The notes: a model not told the origin generated them from the sequence alone. A DNA stretch of 64,000 nucleotides from Hydrangea macrophylla (GCA_033977485.1 CM066988.1:71663169-71727168); one strand, 5' to 3'; numbered from the stretch's first letter, positions 38,401 to 45,153 are shown. Numbers and translations are program-made.

Positions 38401-41400
38401 AAATCGGCATGGTTACTCTTGCTCTACTAATCATCCGCTTTCCCAGTATATCTCTTACTCTGCTCTTTCAGGTCCCTATCATGCTTTTCTTAGTCAGGTT
38501 GATTCCGTTTCAATTCCCCGGTCTATGTCTGAGGCTCTCCAGAATTCACACTGGGTAACCGCTATGCAAGCAGAAATGGATGCTCTTCAACGAAACAAAA
38601 CTTGGGAGCTTGTTTCTCTCCCTCCGGGGGAAAAGACAGTTGGCTGCAAATGGGTTTTCACTGTTAAGTATCTTCCTGATGGCACTATTGATCGTTATAA
38701 GGCTCGACTGGTTGCCAAAGGATTTACTCAAATTCCAGGCAAAGATTTCAGTGCCACCTTTGCTCCCGTGGCCAAGCTTACTACTGTTCGTCTTATTATT
38801 TCTTTGGCTGCCTCTTACTCTTGGCCTCTTCATCAACTTGACGTAAAAAATGCCTTTTTGAATGGGGATCTTCAGGAGACTATTTATATGGACCCCCCTC
38901 CGGGTTTTCGGGCTGAGGGAGAGTATTCTGGGAAAGTTTGCCGATTACGTAAGTCTCTTTATGGGTTGAAACAGTCTCCTCGGGCATGGTTCAGTCGTTT
39001 TAGTGATGTGGTTCTGTCTATTGGATTCACCAGATGCCACTCTGATCACACTTGCTTCATTAGACGTCGTCCAGACGGTCGATGTATCATCTTATCTGTT
39101 TATGTCGATGATATCATTATTACTGATGATGACACTACAGGAATCACAGGGGTAAAGAAGAAACTTTGAACTTTTTTTGATGTTAAAGATTTGGGTCTCC
39201 TTCGGTATTTCCTTGGTATTGAGATTGTCCGGTCTCGCCATGGGATCTCGATGACCCAAAGGAAGTATATTTTGGATCTTCTCAATGATACAGGCATGAT
39301 GGGCTGTCGCCCTGCTTCCACACCTATGGATCCGAATCTCAAATTATCTTCTGAGTCAGGAGAGCTTTTGTCTGATCCATCTTCTTATCAGCGTCTTGTT
39401 GGTCGTCTTATTTATTTGACCAACACACGGCCTGATCTCACATTTGCTGTCAGTGTTGTGAGTCAGTTCATGCATGCCCCACGTACTTCTCATATGGACG
39501 CAGTTCATCATATTCTTCGATATTTAAAAACTTGCCCGGGTTTGGGTCTTTTCTTCACTGCAGGAAAACAATCTGGGGTCTCATGCTTTACGAATGCTGA
39601 CTATGCTGGTTCCAAGAGTGATAGACGCTCAACTTCAGGTTTCTGTACCTTCTATGGTAAACACCTTATCTCTTGGAAAAGCAAGAAACAAGCAGTTGTC
39701 TCAAGATCATCAGCTGAAGCTGAATATCGTGCTATGGCACAAGGTTCTTGTGAACTTTTATGGCTCAGATCTCTTTTACAAGAACTAGGGTTCCCTGTGA
39801 ATGAGCCCTCTACACTGTTTTGTGACAATAAGTCTACTATTATGCTCGCTTCTGACTCTGTTCTTCATGAACGTACCAAACATGTGGAAGTCGACATTCA
39901 TTTTATTCGTGAGAAAGTTCGTACTGGTATTATTACTCCGTGCTTTGTTCCCTCTTCAGATCAGACAGCTGATGTTTTTACCAAATCTGTTGGACCGTCT
40001 CTTTTGAAGTCTTCTGTGGTCAAGCTTGGTCTCATGAATCCATTCGCTCCAGCTTGAGGGGGAGTGTTGGAATTATAGGAATTTATCTTTATAGTAATTT
40101 ACGTATCTTGTTATTTATGTTAATTAGTTAATTAGGATTTGACCAGATTTGATCTTATCTGTATTCTTTCCTTTTCTTTTCTTCTTTCCTTTTTTTCTTT
40201 TCTTCTCTTGGTGTATAAATATTGTACATATAGGTGGAATAAAATTATCCCATTACTTTCTTCTGATCCCTACGAACCCACAGCCTTTGTCATCCTCGAA
40301 CCAAAAATTCAAAGGTATTTTTCACATCTGAGAACCAATTCAATTTACACAGCACGGTCAACACATCTCACCATCATTTTTGTCTTTCAACCAAAAATTT
40401 CCCTCAAATGGAACAAATTCCTACCAATTTTCAATCATTCGCAACTTCAACTACTAATTCTCAAACAAGTTCAGCAGCAGCTTGTCAATTATTTGGTGTA
40501 ATGCTAAAGAGAAACCCAATTTCATTTAATTCGATTTTTGATGGGTACTTCAAGTCAAGGCTGATATAATTGGCACATGAGAGGTTTGATGATACGCGGA
40601 CGAAGTTGAATTTGTTTTATTGGAAATTTGGAATTCTGTTATTATTGGGAATACGAAATCTGAATTTGGTTTTAAGGACGCTTGGGAGTTGTTCAAGACA
40701 ATACCTCAGAGGAATTTAGTTCAATGGGATTTGATCATTGACAACTTACTACTTAGAGGAAAACTCAGAGTTACCATCAAATTCATGTACCATAAATATT
40801 GCAACAAAGAAAATGCTATTGGTGTATTTGAAGAGGAAAATGTTGATCATTGTTGAAGTTAGACTATATTGTCTGATGATTTATGGCTTAAGGGAATTGG
40901 CCTTTGATTTGATTACGAGGATAGAGAAGCTTTTGGTGAAACAAGATGGAATCACAATCATGGCGTTAACAAATGTTTGTGGCCATGAGTTAACGAGGGA
41001 AAGTGTAATAAGTCTTGAGTTTATGAGAAGAATTGACCAGTTGGAGCCTAAAGTCCAACAATATGGATGCATTGTTGATGGTCCGAGCCAAACGGGTCTC
41101 AGAGATACATCTGGGCACACGACCATCAAAGCAGATAGAAGATTGAAAGGGACACCCTCTTGAAGATGCAACTTTGGTGGAATCAGAGGAGTCTATTTTC
41201 CTAGATTCCAAAGATTGAGGACAAGCTTGTTTGCATGGAGGATGGATTGTTAAGACCCAATTCTAGCCACCCCTGTGCCCAAACGCCCCCAACTACTTTT
41301 CTTTTCTTTCTTTTATTAGCTGAATTGGTTAGCACCGGTGCGTCTCACAAGGCACATGGAGCTCACACTATCTTTGTTGAGCACATTGGCATCCTATTTA

Positions 41401-41874
41401 TAGCCATGAGACTCATTTGTTGAGGGATAGGCTGTATGGCATATGATATGAATTGTGTTTGTTTCTTCCTAGTGTTTCGCAACCAGTAAATTGCATCTTA
41501 ATTTCTCTTTTCCCTTTTCTTCTCCAGTTCTACTTATACTCTGATTGCTTTTATTCCTCTTTGTTCTAGCTTTGTTGAGATGGATCCTTACACCAAACAC
41601 CAGAATTGACACAAACAATAATTGAAAATCAATTCTTTTCCTGTTTGTGCCAAGCCAAACAGAGTGTAAAACCCTACTCTTGATTCAAAAAAGCAATTAG
41701 TATCATTCAAACCCTAATTGAAATCAACACCACTACTCATTGCAAATGAATGATTCAAAATCATGCACATCATCCACAAAAAACAATCGAATTGAAAAGG
41801 AATAACTCAGCTCAACGCATGGCATACAATATTTTACAGATAAAAGTGAAAAATTATTGCCAGTAAGTAATGAG

Positions 41875-41907
<33 letters not shown>

Positions 41908-42115
41908 GGTGGAAATTTGCCTGCTTGATGATCTTGTCGCGGAGATCATCAGTGAGAGTATTGGAAGTCTGATGATCATCGGACGGCTGGGGGACTTCTT
42001 CTTCTACTTGGAAGTGAGAGTCGGCGATGTCAGGCGATCCGACAGGTGAGAAGTCAGGACCGTGCGGTGGAGACGATGGGACTACGGTGGCTGAGGCGTC
42101 ACTTTCCCCTTCCAT
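13321..42115 (-). CDS. LARP6: La-related protein 6 (LARP6), 11 coding exons, 361 aa
   Basis: RNA-binding protein of the La superfamily; plant and animal LARP6 proteins act in translation and localisation of bound mRNAs. Joined exons: 42115-41921, 29678-29597, 21265-21171, 20694-20623, 20537-20458, 20365-20281, 16552-16505, 16395-16330, 16252-16112, 13674-13581, 13448-13321. They total 1,086 nt with every junction in phase. Residues 55-148 are the La motif, keeping Gln65, Tyr68, Tyr69, Asp78, Phe80 and Phe101, which correspond to the uridylate-binding residues of human La. Residues 149-241 form the RRM ([15 protein letters not shown]). Residues 242-320 are charged and low-complexity. Residues 338-353 are the SUZ-C/LSA motif [17 protein letters not shown] see no PAM2 motif in the 58-residue N-terminus, so it resembles the LARP6a type. 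The gene spans 28.8 kb because of intronic transposons. All frames and splice sites look functional; expression is not shown by sequence. Confidence 0.93.
13581..13674 (-). CDS. LARP6: LARP6 exon 10 (basic linker)
   Basis: 94 nt encoding [20 protein letters not shown] then [11 protein letters not shown]; a Gly codon is split with exon 11. Acceptor CTACAG, donor ATG|GTATTT. Confidence 0.9.
13707..13728. repeat. (TA)n microsatellite
   Basis: About eleven TA dinucleotides in LARP6 intron 9. Confidence 0.9.
14311..14370. repeat. Compound (CT)n(CA)n microsatellite
   Basis: A CT run followed directly by a CA run. It creates a long Ser-Leu/Thr-His open frame that is not a gene. Confidence 0.95.
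14783..15555. mobile_element. Possible nested MITE with GTTCTAAAAAT ends
   Basis: GTTCTAAAAATTGCTAGG at 14783 is mirrored by an inverted GTTCTAAAAATCTCCC ending at 15555, and both ends carry GGGCGG/CCGCCT-rich subterminal sequence. I found no target duplication, so boundaries and class are uncertain. Confidence 0.35.
16112..16252 (-). CDS. LARP6: LARP6 exon 9 (charged linker)
   Basis: 141 nt encoding a hydrophilic, Lys/Arg then Asp/Glu/His-rich stretch beginning [18 protein letters not shown] and ending DDTLDGK. Acceptor TTCAG, donor AAG|GTTAGT. Likely disordered. Confidence 0.9.
16330..16395 (-). CDS. LARP6: LARP6 exon 8 (RRM end)
   Basis: 66 nt encoding [20 protein letters not shown] and RS, phase 0 at both ends. 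Acceptor GATCAG, donor TCA|GTGGTT, which is a weak donor. Confidence 0.9.
16505..16552 (-). CDS. LARP6: LARP6 exon 7 (RRM RNP1 strand)
   Basis: A 48-nt micro-exon encoding [16 protein letters not shown], the RNP1-like strand and second helix of the RRM. Acceptor TTGTAG, donor GCT|GTGAGT. Phase 0 at both ends, so skipping it would keep frame but destroy the RRM. Confidence 0.92.
16612..16815. repeat. Three diverged tandem units of about 78 bp
   Basis: Units begin with ACGGATCTC at 16612, 16688 and 16768 and share the downstream pattern ACAACTGG ... CGTAAC/GCCCAA. They lie in LARP6 intron 6 just 5' of LINE-1. The units differ considerably, so the array is old. Confidence 0.7.
16822..19175 (+). 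mobile_element. LINE-1: 5'-truncated RTE-type non-LTR retrotransposon
   Basis: Starts within the end of the endonuclease domain ([20 protein letters not shown] at 16854), continues through reverse transcriptase ([31 protein letters not shown]; catalytic FADDIVL near 18354) and ends with the 3' domain ([34 protein letters not shown]). The 3' tail is (GGTTT)n at 19139-19175, typical of RTE elements. Relative to its sisters at 21613 and 23959 it has a 1-nt insertion near 17652, TAG at 17977, TGA at 18148 and a 1-nt loss near 18743. It lies antisense in LARP6 intron 6. I found no clear target duplication. Confidence 0.85.
19176..20280. other. Rest of LARP6 intron 6
   Basis: No gene or complete transposon recognised. 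Contains a poly(A) run at about 19654-19677 and AT-rich unique sequence up to the exon 6 donor. Confidence 0.6.
20281..20365 (-). CDS. LARP6: LARP6 exon 6 (RRM middle)
   Basis: 85 nt encoding [20 protein letters not shown] and AEKLLNGK. Acceptor CTCCAG, donor AAG|GTACAA. It is followed by a 3.7-kb intron that holds LINE-1 in antisense orientation. Confidence 0.92.
20458..20537 (-). CDS. LARP6: LARP6 exon 5 (RRM beta-1 and alpha-1)
   Basis: 80 nt encoding [20 protein letters not shown] and IFGEAG. Acceptor CTCTAG, donor AAA|GTATGT. It contains the RNP2-like strand TVLVENL. An Asn codon is split with exon 6. Confidence 0.92.
20623..20694 (-). CDS. LARP6: LARP6 exon 4 (La motif to RRM linker)
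   Basis: 72 nt, phase 0 at both ends, encoding [20 protein letters not shown] then KDPK. Acceptor TTCAG, donor AAG|GTACAT. The V-x-R-x-x-PLP linker is typical of plant LARP6. Confidence 0.92.
21171..21265 (-). CDS. LARP6: LARP6 exon 3 (La motif, second half)
   Basis: 95 nt encoding [20 protein letters not shown] and [10 protein letters not shown]; the first Val codon is split with exon 2. Acceptor GGCAG, donor CTT|GTAAGC. The sequence is the classic wing and last helix of the La motif. Confidence 0.93.
21605..21612. repeat. Target-site duplication of LINE-2
   Basis: AGGGTAAA here and at 22899-22906 flanks LINE-2, confirming a 5'-truncated retroposition event. Confidence 0.75.
21613..22898 (-). 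mobile_element. LINE-2: 5'-truncated RTE-type element, minus strand
   Basis: Minus-strand copy of the same family as 16822-19175, starting within reverse transcriptase and ending in the GGTTT tail (plus-strand CCAAACCAAACC at 21613). Two long frames remain: 22869..22138 ([60 protein letters not shown], where the family has FADD) and 22083..21646 (the 3' domain to the stop). Flanked by the 8-bp duplication AGGGTAAA. It is in sense orientation within LARP6 intron 2. It appears inserted into a MITE beginning AGAGCATCTCCAGTGG near 21576. Confidence 0.85.
22907..23942. other. Intron 2 repeat DNA with TGTCCGTGTC/GTACGGGT-type short repeats
   Basis: No gene. At 23010-23115 and 23730-23880 short repeats such as GTGTCGTTGTATCCGTATCG and GGGTACGGGATGGGTACGG occur, and complementary CGTACCCGTACCC-like repeats lie at 27510-27620 beyond LINE-3. 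This suggests an older DNA transposon split by LINE-3. Boundaries not resolved. Confidence 0.4.
25005..25226. repeat. 111-bp tandem duplication inside the hAT element
   Basis: CATAAACCAAGAAAGTATTC starts at 25005 and again at 25116, with the intervening 111 bp repeated almost perfectly. Confidence 0.85.
25339..25385. repeat. (CT)n microsatellite
   Basis: Uninterrupted CT run of over 20 units inside the hAT element; it gives the artefactual Arg-Glu open frame on the minus strand. Confidence 0.95.
27370..28920. other. Intron 2 of LARP6, unassigned DNA
   Basis: No gene recognised. 27510-27620 carries the CGTACCC-type repeats noted above, and 27465-27482 a CTT run. The short open frames here have no recognisable domain. 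Confidence 0.5.
28930..29140 (-). repeat. SINE-like repeat with pol III box-like motifs
   Basis: On the minus strand AATTGGTACCTGAAC is followed about 45 bp later by TCTTGGGTTCAAGTCTC, which resembles box A and box B of a tRNA-derived plant SINE (TATTAGAGCC lies between). No poly(A)-type tail or target duplication was confirmed. A MITE is an alternative. Confidence 0.35.
29597..29678 (-). CDS. LARP6: LARP6 exon 2 (La motif core)
   Basis: 82 nt encoding [20 protein letters not shown] and the following KDKKGF. Acceptor ATGCAG, donor TTTG|GTAAGT. It completes the exon 1 helix and holds the aromatic and Asp residues that bind RNA 3' uridylates in La proteins. It is separated from exon 1 by a 12.2-kb intron and from exon 3 by an 8.3-kb intron. 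Confidence 0.93.
30130..31040. mobile_element. Possible non-autonomous DNA transposon with ACCGG/AACGG subterminal repeats
   Basis: GAACCGGCCGGTCGGACC and CTGAACCGGTCC at about 30215-30245, and GGTTCAACCGG near 30330, are mirrored by AACGGTTGAACC and GGTTCGCCGAACGGTCC at about 30965-31020. The inverted ends AATGTTTTAAAAA (30127) and AATGTTTTGAAAA may be the TIRs. Target duplication not found. No transposase frame. Confidence 0.4.
31682..31842. mobile_element. 161-bp MITE with TA duplication
   Basis: Ends ATGCTACGCTTC and (inverted) ATGCTATGCTTC, flanked by TA on both sides (31680-31681, 31843-31844), the pattern of Tc1/mariner-type MITEs. It could also be a PIF/Harbinger MITE if the outer TAA/TTA is counted. 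In LARP6 intron 1. Confidence 0.65.
32311..32462. repeat. (CTT)n and (TC)n microsatellites
   Basis: A TTC/CTT run of about 14 units at 32311-32352, further CTT blocks, then an uninterrupted TC run at about 32419-32461. They produce the poly-Ser and poly-Lys spurious frames. Confidence 0.9.
32800..32872. repeat. GC-rich (CGCCCC)n minisatellite
   Basis: About 70 bp of near-perfect CCGCCCC/CCGCTCC hexamer-type units in otherwise AT-rich DNA. Confidence 0.9.
33619..34253. mobile_element. Non-autonomous hAT-like element inside an LTR
   Basis: Ends CTAGGAAGCACCAGTGCG and (inverted) CTAAGAAGCACTAGTGCG, 16 of 18 identical. Flanking 8-mers AATGTGCT and CCTGTGTT are degenerate copies of CCTGTGCC, which is what the uninterrupted right LTR has at this point (41270s). 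Subterminal AGTGCG/CGCACT repeats are dense. It shares its termini with the 109-bp element at 46794. No transposase frame. Confidence 0.8.
33966..34013. repeat. G-rich tract, G-quadruplex-prone
   Basis: Almost unbroken G on the plus strand with a few A and C, inside the hAT element. Such tracts are also prone to assembly and sequencing error. Confidence 0.9.
34590..34880 (+). pseudogene. Repetitive Met-Gly-Pro-rich peptide of the non-autonomous element (broken)
   Basis: DNA units containing CCGGTYGCCATGGGAGGACC recur about every 55-60 bp, five or six times. Translated, they give repeats such as [20 protein letters not shown] and [18 protein letters not shown], about 19 residues each. A frameshift near 34650 splits the array between two frames. 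The sequence then runs on as [12 protein letters not shown] do not recognise the family; by position it replaces gag. Confidence 0.55.
35146..35345 (+). repeat. 5' LTR of the copia element
   Basis: Starts TGTTGGAATTATAGG and ends ATTACTTTCTTCT (TG...CT rather than TG...CA). A TATAAATA motif at about 35295 may be its TATA box. Confidence 0.92.
35346..35358 (+). other. Primer-binding site of the copia element
   Basis: TGGTATCAGAGCC, complementary to the 3' end of initiator methionine tRNA, with no spacer after the LTR. Confidence 0.92.
35748..40057 (+). pseudogene. Copia gag-pol polyprotein (one frameshift, one in-frame stop)
   Basis: The likely start is the ATG at 35748 ([12 protein letters not shown]), the first with gag-like sequence. 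Domains in order: gag; zinc knuckle [14 protein letters not shown] (36552-36593); protease [10 protein letters not shown] (Asp at 36873); pre-integrase [14 protein letters not shown]; integrase with [17 protein letters not shown] and [13 protein letters not shown] (Asp, Asp, Glu present); reverse transcriptase with [13 protein letters not shown] and catalytic YVDDII (39101); RNase H with [12 protein letters not shown] and LFCDNKST, ending TADVFTKS. A 1-nt shift near 37340-37350 falls inside the integrase zinc-binding region, and TGA lies at 39167-39169; the frame is otherwise open to TGA at 40055. The normal product is cut into capsid, protease, integrase and RT. Confidence 0.9.
40065..40264 (+). 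repeat. 3' LTR of the copia element
   Basis: Identical to the 5' LTR except C for A near 40143 and A for T near 40232. The coding stop TGA overlaps the polypurine tract just upstream. Confidence 0.92.
40597..41165 (+). pseudogene. Captured pentatricopeptide repeat (PPR) gene fragment
   Basis: 40620-40790 encodes [14 protein letters not shown], then [20 protein letters not shown], which has the WNS-x-I-x-G ... A-x-x-LF-x-x-I-P-x-RN-x-V-x-W-x-x-I pattern of PLS-class PPR motifs. After a frame change 40880-41120 encodes [36 protein letters not shown] and DGPSQTGL, matching the last PPR motifs and start of the E domain of organelle RNA-editing proteins. It has lost frame and many conserved positions. 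It lies between the LTRs of the 33587-41592 element, so it was probably transduced from a host gene. Confidence 0.75.
41248..41592 (+). repeat. Right LTR of the non-autonomous element
   Basis: Starts TGTTAAGACCCAATTCTAGC, ends ATCCTTACA and is followed by the CCAAA duplication. It lacks the hAT insertion and so shows the empty site. Confidence 0.85.
41593..41920. other. LARP6 intron 1, exon-proximal part
   Basis: AT-rich intron sequence after the LTR element, with a (TA)n(GA)n run at 41876-41907 just downstream of the GC donor. No other feature seen. Confidence 0.6.
41921..42115 (-). CDS. LARP6: LARP6 exon 1 (N-terminus, start of La motif)
   Basis: The 65 codons start at ATG 42115..42113 ([12 protein letters not shown]) and end [13 protein letters not shown], the first helix of the La motif. 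The acidic, Pro/Ser-rich head is poorly conserved in the family. The donor is CAG|GCAAAT, a GC donor rather than GT; no GT donor nearby would keep the La motif. This ATG is the first in the exon after the TATA box. Confidence 0.9.
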
Positions 42116-42213
42116 TTGAGCAGAGGAGAGAGAAAGAAGAGAGAGAAGTGAAAAATGTACTCCCGCTCTTTTTCTTCCTTCTCCTGCTCTCTCTCTCGTT
42201 CATTCTGGGGACC

Positions 42214-42219
42214 TTTATA
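42214..42219 (-). promoter_or_regulatory. TATA box of the LARP6 gene
   Basis: On the minus strand GGTATAAAGG lies 99 nt upstream of the LARP6 ATG. Transcription would then start near 42185, with a short GA-rich leader (GAGAGAGAGAGC, then GAAGAGAGAGAAG), a common plant 5' UTR composition. Confidence 0.6.
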
Positions 42220-43113
42220 CCGAAGAAAGATGGCTTTTCGTACTCCATTTATTACCAAAGTTATGTACGATAAAACTGAAAAATTAAATTTTAAATATTA
42301 AAAATTTTAAGCGATTGAATTTGTAGTATTGAAAATAGTATATTCAATAATGAAATAGATTTATTTAGTATTATTTTTAGTAAAAAAATTTTACTTAAAG
42401 TTTTCAGTGAGTTTTGACTATTTTTTCAATTAAGTGGTAAGTTATCAAACGCACTGAAGAAAAATAAATATTAAAACTTTTTATTTTCAGCACTTAATTG
42501 GGTTATCAAACACACCCGAATGCACTTTATAGAATGCATAATAATGATGACACCATATACTTTTGTAGCGGTATCATAGAGTGCATAAAATAAGATGAAG
42601 TGCATGTCCATTGCCAGTTAAAATACAAATAAAAAAAAATTAACTTCTCCCATACAAAGTGTTATTATTTGTGTACTATTAATTATTATGGTGCAAAAAT
42701 GCAAAAAAATTAACAACTTAACTCGAATAGTTTATTTCATCAAAAAGTAGGGTGTTCAATAATGCTAAAATTTGACAATTATGTATTTTTCAATTCTGTT
42801 TTTTGTGGCAATGTCCTGTTTTTCAATTTTGATTTATTTCACTTTTTGCATGTTTTCAATTTGTGGGAGGTATCCACCAAATTTATTACAATACTTTGTG
42901 ATTACAACCTAACGAGATTGGATAGAATTTGTGACCGTACAGTTTGGTCTATATTTGTGTTTCTGATCTTCATGTTAGTTGCGATATTTGTATGCTGGCA
43001 TAATTCTGTGAACAAAAACATGGAGTATGTATTTTGGTATTGTTAACCTAGTTCCTGAATCACCATGTCTACAAGTAAATTAGACTGAAGCAACTTCATG
43101 AAGATCAGAAGCT
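42220..43113. other. Upstream region of LARP6
   Basis: AT-rich, no gene. Around 42420-42520 an inverted AATTAAGTGG/CCCAATTAAGTG pair and GTTATCAAACGCAC/GTTATCAAACACAC resemble a decayed MITE. The open frame at 42762-43046 is AT-driven and matches no family I know. Confidence 0.45.
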
Positions 43114-43118
43114 CAGTC

Positions 43119-45153
43119 TGTCACAGCCCGGTCCCACAATAGCGGAACCGGAGCCCGTGGTACGCCACCGAGGCTAAACCAATTCATTAACGTTCCCAAA
43201 ATTAGGTTTGAAGAACCCACGCAGCGGAAAAACAAAACACATTTTAAAACCAGAGATTCAGTCGACTGCTCAGTCGACGGGAGAAGGCAGGGAGTTTTCA
43301 CAATGTTTAATAGCAATTCCAGTCGACTGAGGCGGGGGGGTCCAGTCGACTGAGGCGGGGCCCAGTCGACTGCTTTTGCTATAATAAGAAGCAGTAGCTA
43401 ACAGATACAGGGGTTCAGTCGACTGAACACAGGACCAGTCGACTGCTCCCCTGGCAGCAGCCCAAACTGCAGAATTTCAAGTTTAAAAGCTTTCTAACTT
43501 TCACCAATGATCAACCACTTCATCCAAACTCAACCCAAAGTAATCCTAGCTGTATTAAAACATTTCTAAAGCAGGATTACAACATGTTACTAACTATTAC
43601 AACGGTTTAAAATCCATTCTAACATACCAAATTAAACATGGGTTAAAACAACCAAATTCTTATTACAACATTCCTATTATCCCAAAACTACAATATTTAC
43701 ATTCAAGTTGCCTTCCAAGAGAACTCCCAACCCACGTACTCACTTCTGCGATTCCTCGCCAGCATTAACACCTGCAATGGTTATTTGAATAACCACACAT
43801 ATTTCGATTTGTTTAAGCTAAAGCTTAGTGAATAAATCAACATATGTACATGAATGATAAACATGTCCGCATTCACATCTCTACATTTCATACTAGTCGT
43901 CGGAGACTCACGTGCCCATCCATACTCCCAATCCGCGACTCCTCGCCAATAAGTTCACGCGAAAGGGTAAGACCCACGATTCTTCTCTTCAATCGTGCGA
44001 CCTTAATGCCTATATCGGCTCCACAAAATGGCACGGTGACCACGTGCTCCTTCTGACCCAAATAAGCAACTTAAGATGCTCAAATACATATCACCATGCT
44101 CGCGGTAATCAAAACATATCACCGTGCTATTGAGCCTACTTATCAATATAAATGCCCAATATGAACTACACAATATATCTCTAAGAATTAATACATGTTA
44201 TTCACACAAAACATGAATACATGTCAAGAAACCATTCCAAAGACATAGTTGAATCACTCACCTCCGAATAACGCTCCTATAATTCAATCTGAAGAAAACC
44301 CGTGCACAAATAACGTGCAGAAATCCGTCTAGTACAATTCCTATGGATCAAAATTCCATTTATCAACTTTTATGAAAAATTCTAGAAAATAACTTTTCGG
44401 AAAACTTAGCCAAACAGGCCCTAATAGGTATCAAAACGAAGCTCTTACCTCGAGGAGCTCGAATATGAAATCTGGGAGAAAACAAACTGACGGAAGGTCG
44501 TCGTTTGGCGTCGCAAAGCTTGAATCAACAAAATCTCCCTCTAGCCCCCCTTTTGGCCTCCTTTTGGAATTAGGTCAAGAACTTATGGAAAACCTAAAGT
44601 CATCACTTTCTATATATAGGCAAGACTATTGGGAATTTACGTTTGCCTCCCCACGAGTTTTCAAAATTCCTAATCAGTCTCTGAAACTTTCTATACAGCT
44701 TAGTCATAGCTTTACGAGTGAAACTTCGAAATTATAAAAGTTTTCGACTAAGTTTCGTTTGGTCGCTAAAACGCGAATTTCTATATAACGTTTTCCGAAG
44801 TTGCTAATTAGCCTACCAAATTAATAGCGTGTTCATTCGTTCTCACCAGGATACTAAATCTAACAACAGAAATATATTCTAAGCCAGAAAATAATACAGA
44901 TATTGCAATACACAGGTAAACATTTATTTTCAGATAAACATTTAAAATGTTCCACAGTAACCATCTCATACTCGGAGAGACGTCAAAACAATAAATCCTC
45001 AATCACAATAGTTTCAAAGGGTTCTCTAATACAGACACCCAAATCAACTCGTGAGTCAAAACTCACCCAACCATGTGCCAAAAGACACGCCACATCACAT
45101 TACCATGTATGACAATGTAATGAAATTGTAATAACACAAATGCGGGTGTTATA
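43119..45153 (-). mobile_element. Solo LTR (2,035 bp) with 5-bp target duplication
   Basis: Plus-strand ends TGTCACAGCCCGG and GCGGGTGTTATA, flanked by CAGTC at 43114-43118 and 45154-45158. Related to the partial LTR at 9515-10853 and the LTR at 53907-56008, both of which place the element on the minus strand. No internal region is present, so the LTR was left by recombination. Read on the minus strand it starts TATAACACCCGC, a non-canonical TA start that the copy at 10853 shares. Confidence 0.85.
43259..43445. repeat. CAGTCGACTG palindrome cluster, seven copies
   Basis: Copies begin at 43259, 43271, 43320, 43343, 43363, 43416 and 43436; all are perfect decamers except the second (ends CGG). 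Centre-to-centre distances within groups are 12, 23, 20 and 20 bp. G-rich spacers GAGGCGGGG separate the central trio. Confidence 0.9.

Larger units (their letters stand above)
35146..40264 (+). mobile_element. Young, nearly intact Ty1/copia retrotransposon
   Basis: The 200-bp LTRs at 35146-35345 and 40065-40264 differ at only two positions. Duplication GATCC lies at 35141-35145 and 40265-40269. Primer-binding site TGGTATCAGAGCC at 35346-35358 directly abuts the LTR, and polypurine tract GAGGGGGAG directly precedes the 3' LTR. The coding region is complete in domain content but has one frameshift and one stop. The integrase-before-RT order marks copia, and the short LTRs suggest the Ale/Retrofit group. 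It is inserted in the interior of the 33587-41592 element, antisense to LARP6. Confidence 0.93.
33587..41592 (+). mobile_element. Non-autonomous LTR retrotransposon carrying a PPR gene fragment
   Basis: The LTRs at 33587-34576 and 41248-41592 are alignable; without a hAT insertion the left LTR is 347 bp against 345 bp on the right. A perfect 5-bp duplication CCAAA lies at 33582-33586 and 41593-41597. A decayed Met primer-binding-like site (TATATCAAAGCC) follows the left LTR at about 34580. After removing the nested copia and hAT insertions the element is only about 2.2 kb and has no pol gene, so it moved with help from another element. Its interior encodes a repetitive peptide and pieces of a pentatricopeptide repeat gene. 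It lies antisense in LARP6 intron 1. Confidence 0.85.

Noticed and set aside
13321..42115. Possibility that LARP6 is a pseudogene split by transposons
   Set aside because: All eleven exons keep phase, splice signals and key residues, with no internal stop; insertions are confined to introns.
42762..43046. 94-residue Phe/Val-rich frame upstream of LARP6
   Set aside because: AT-driven composition mimicking a membrane protein; no homology I recognise and no promoter or splice context.
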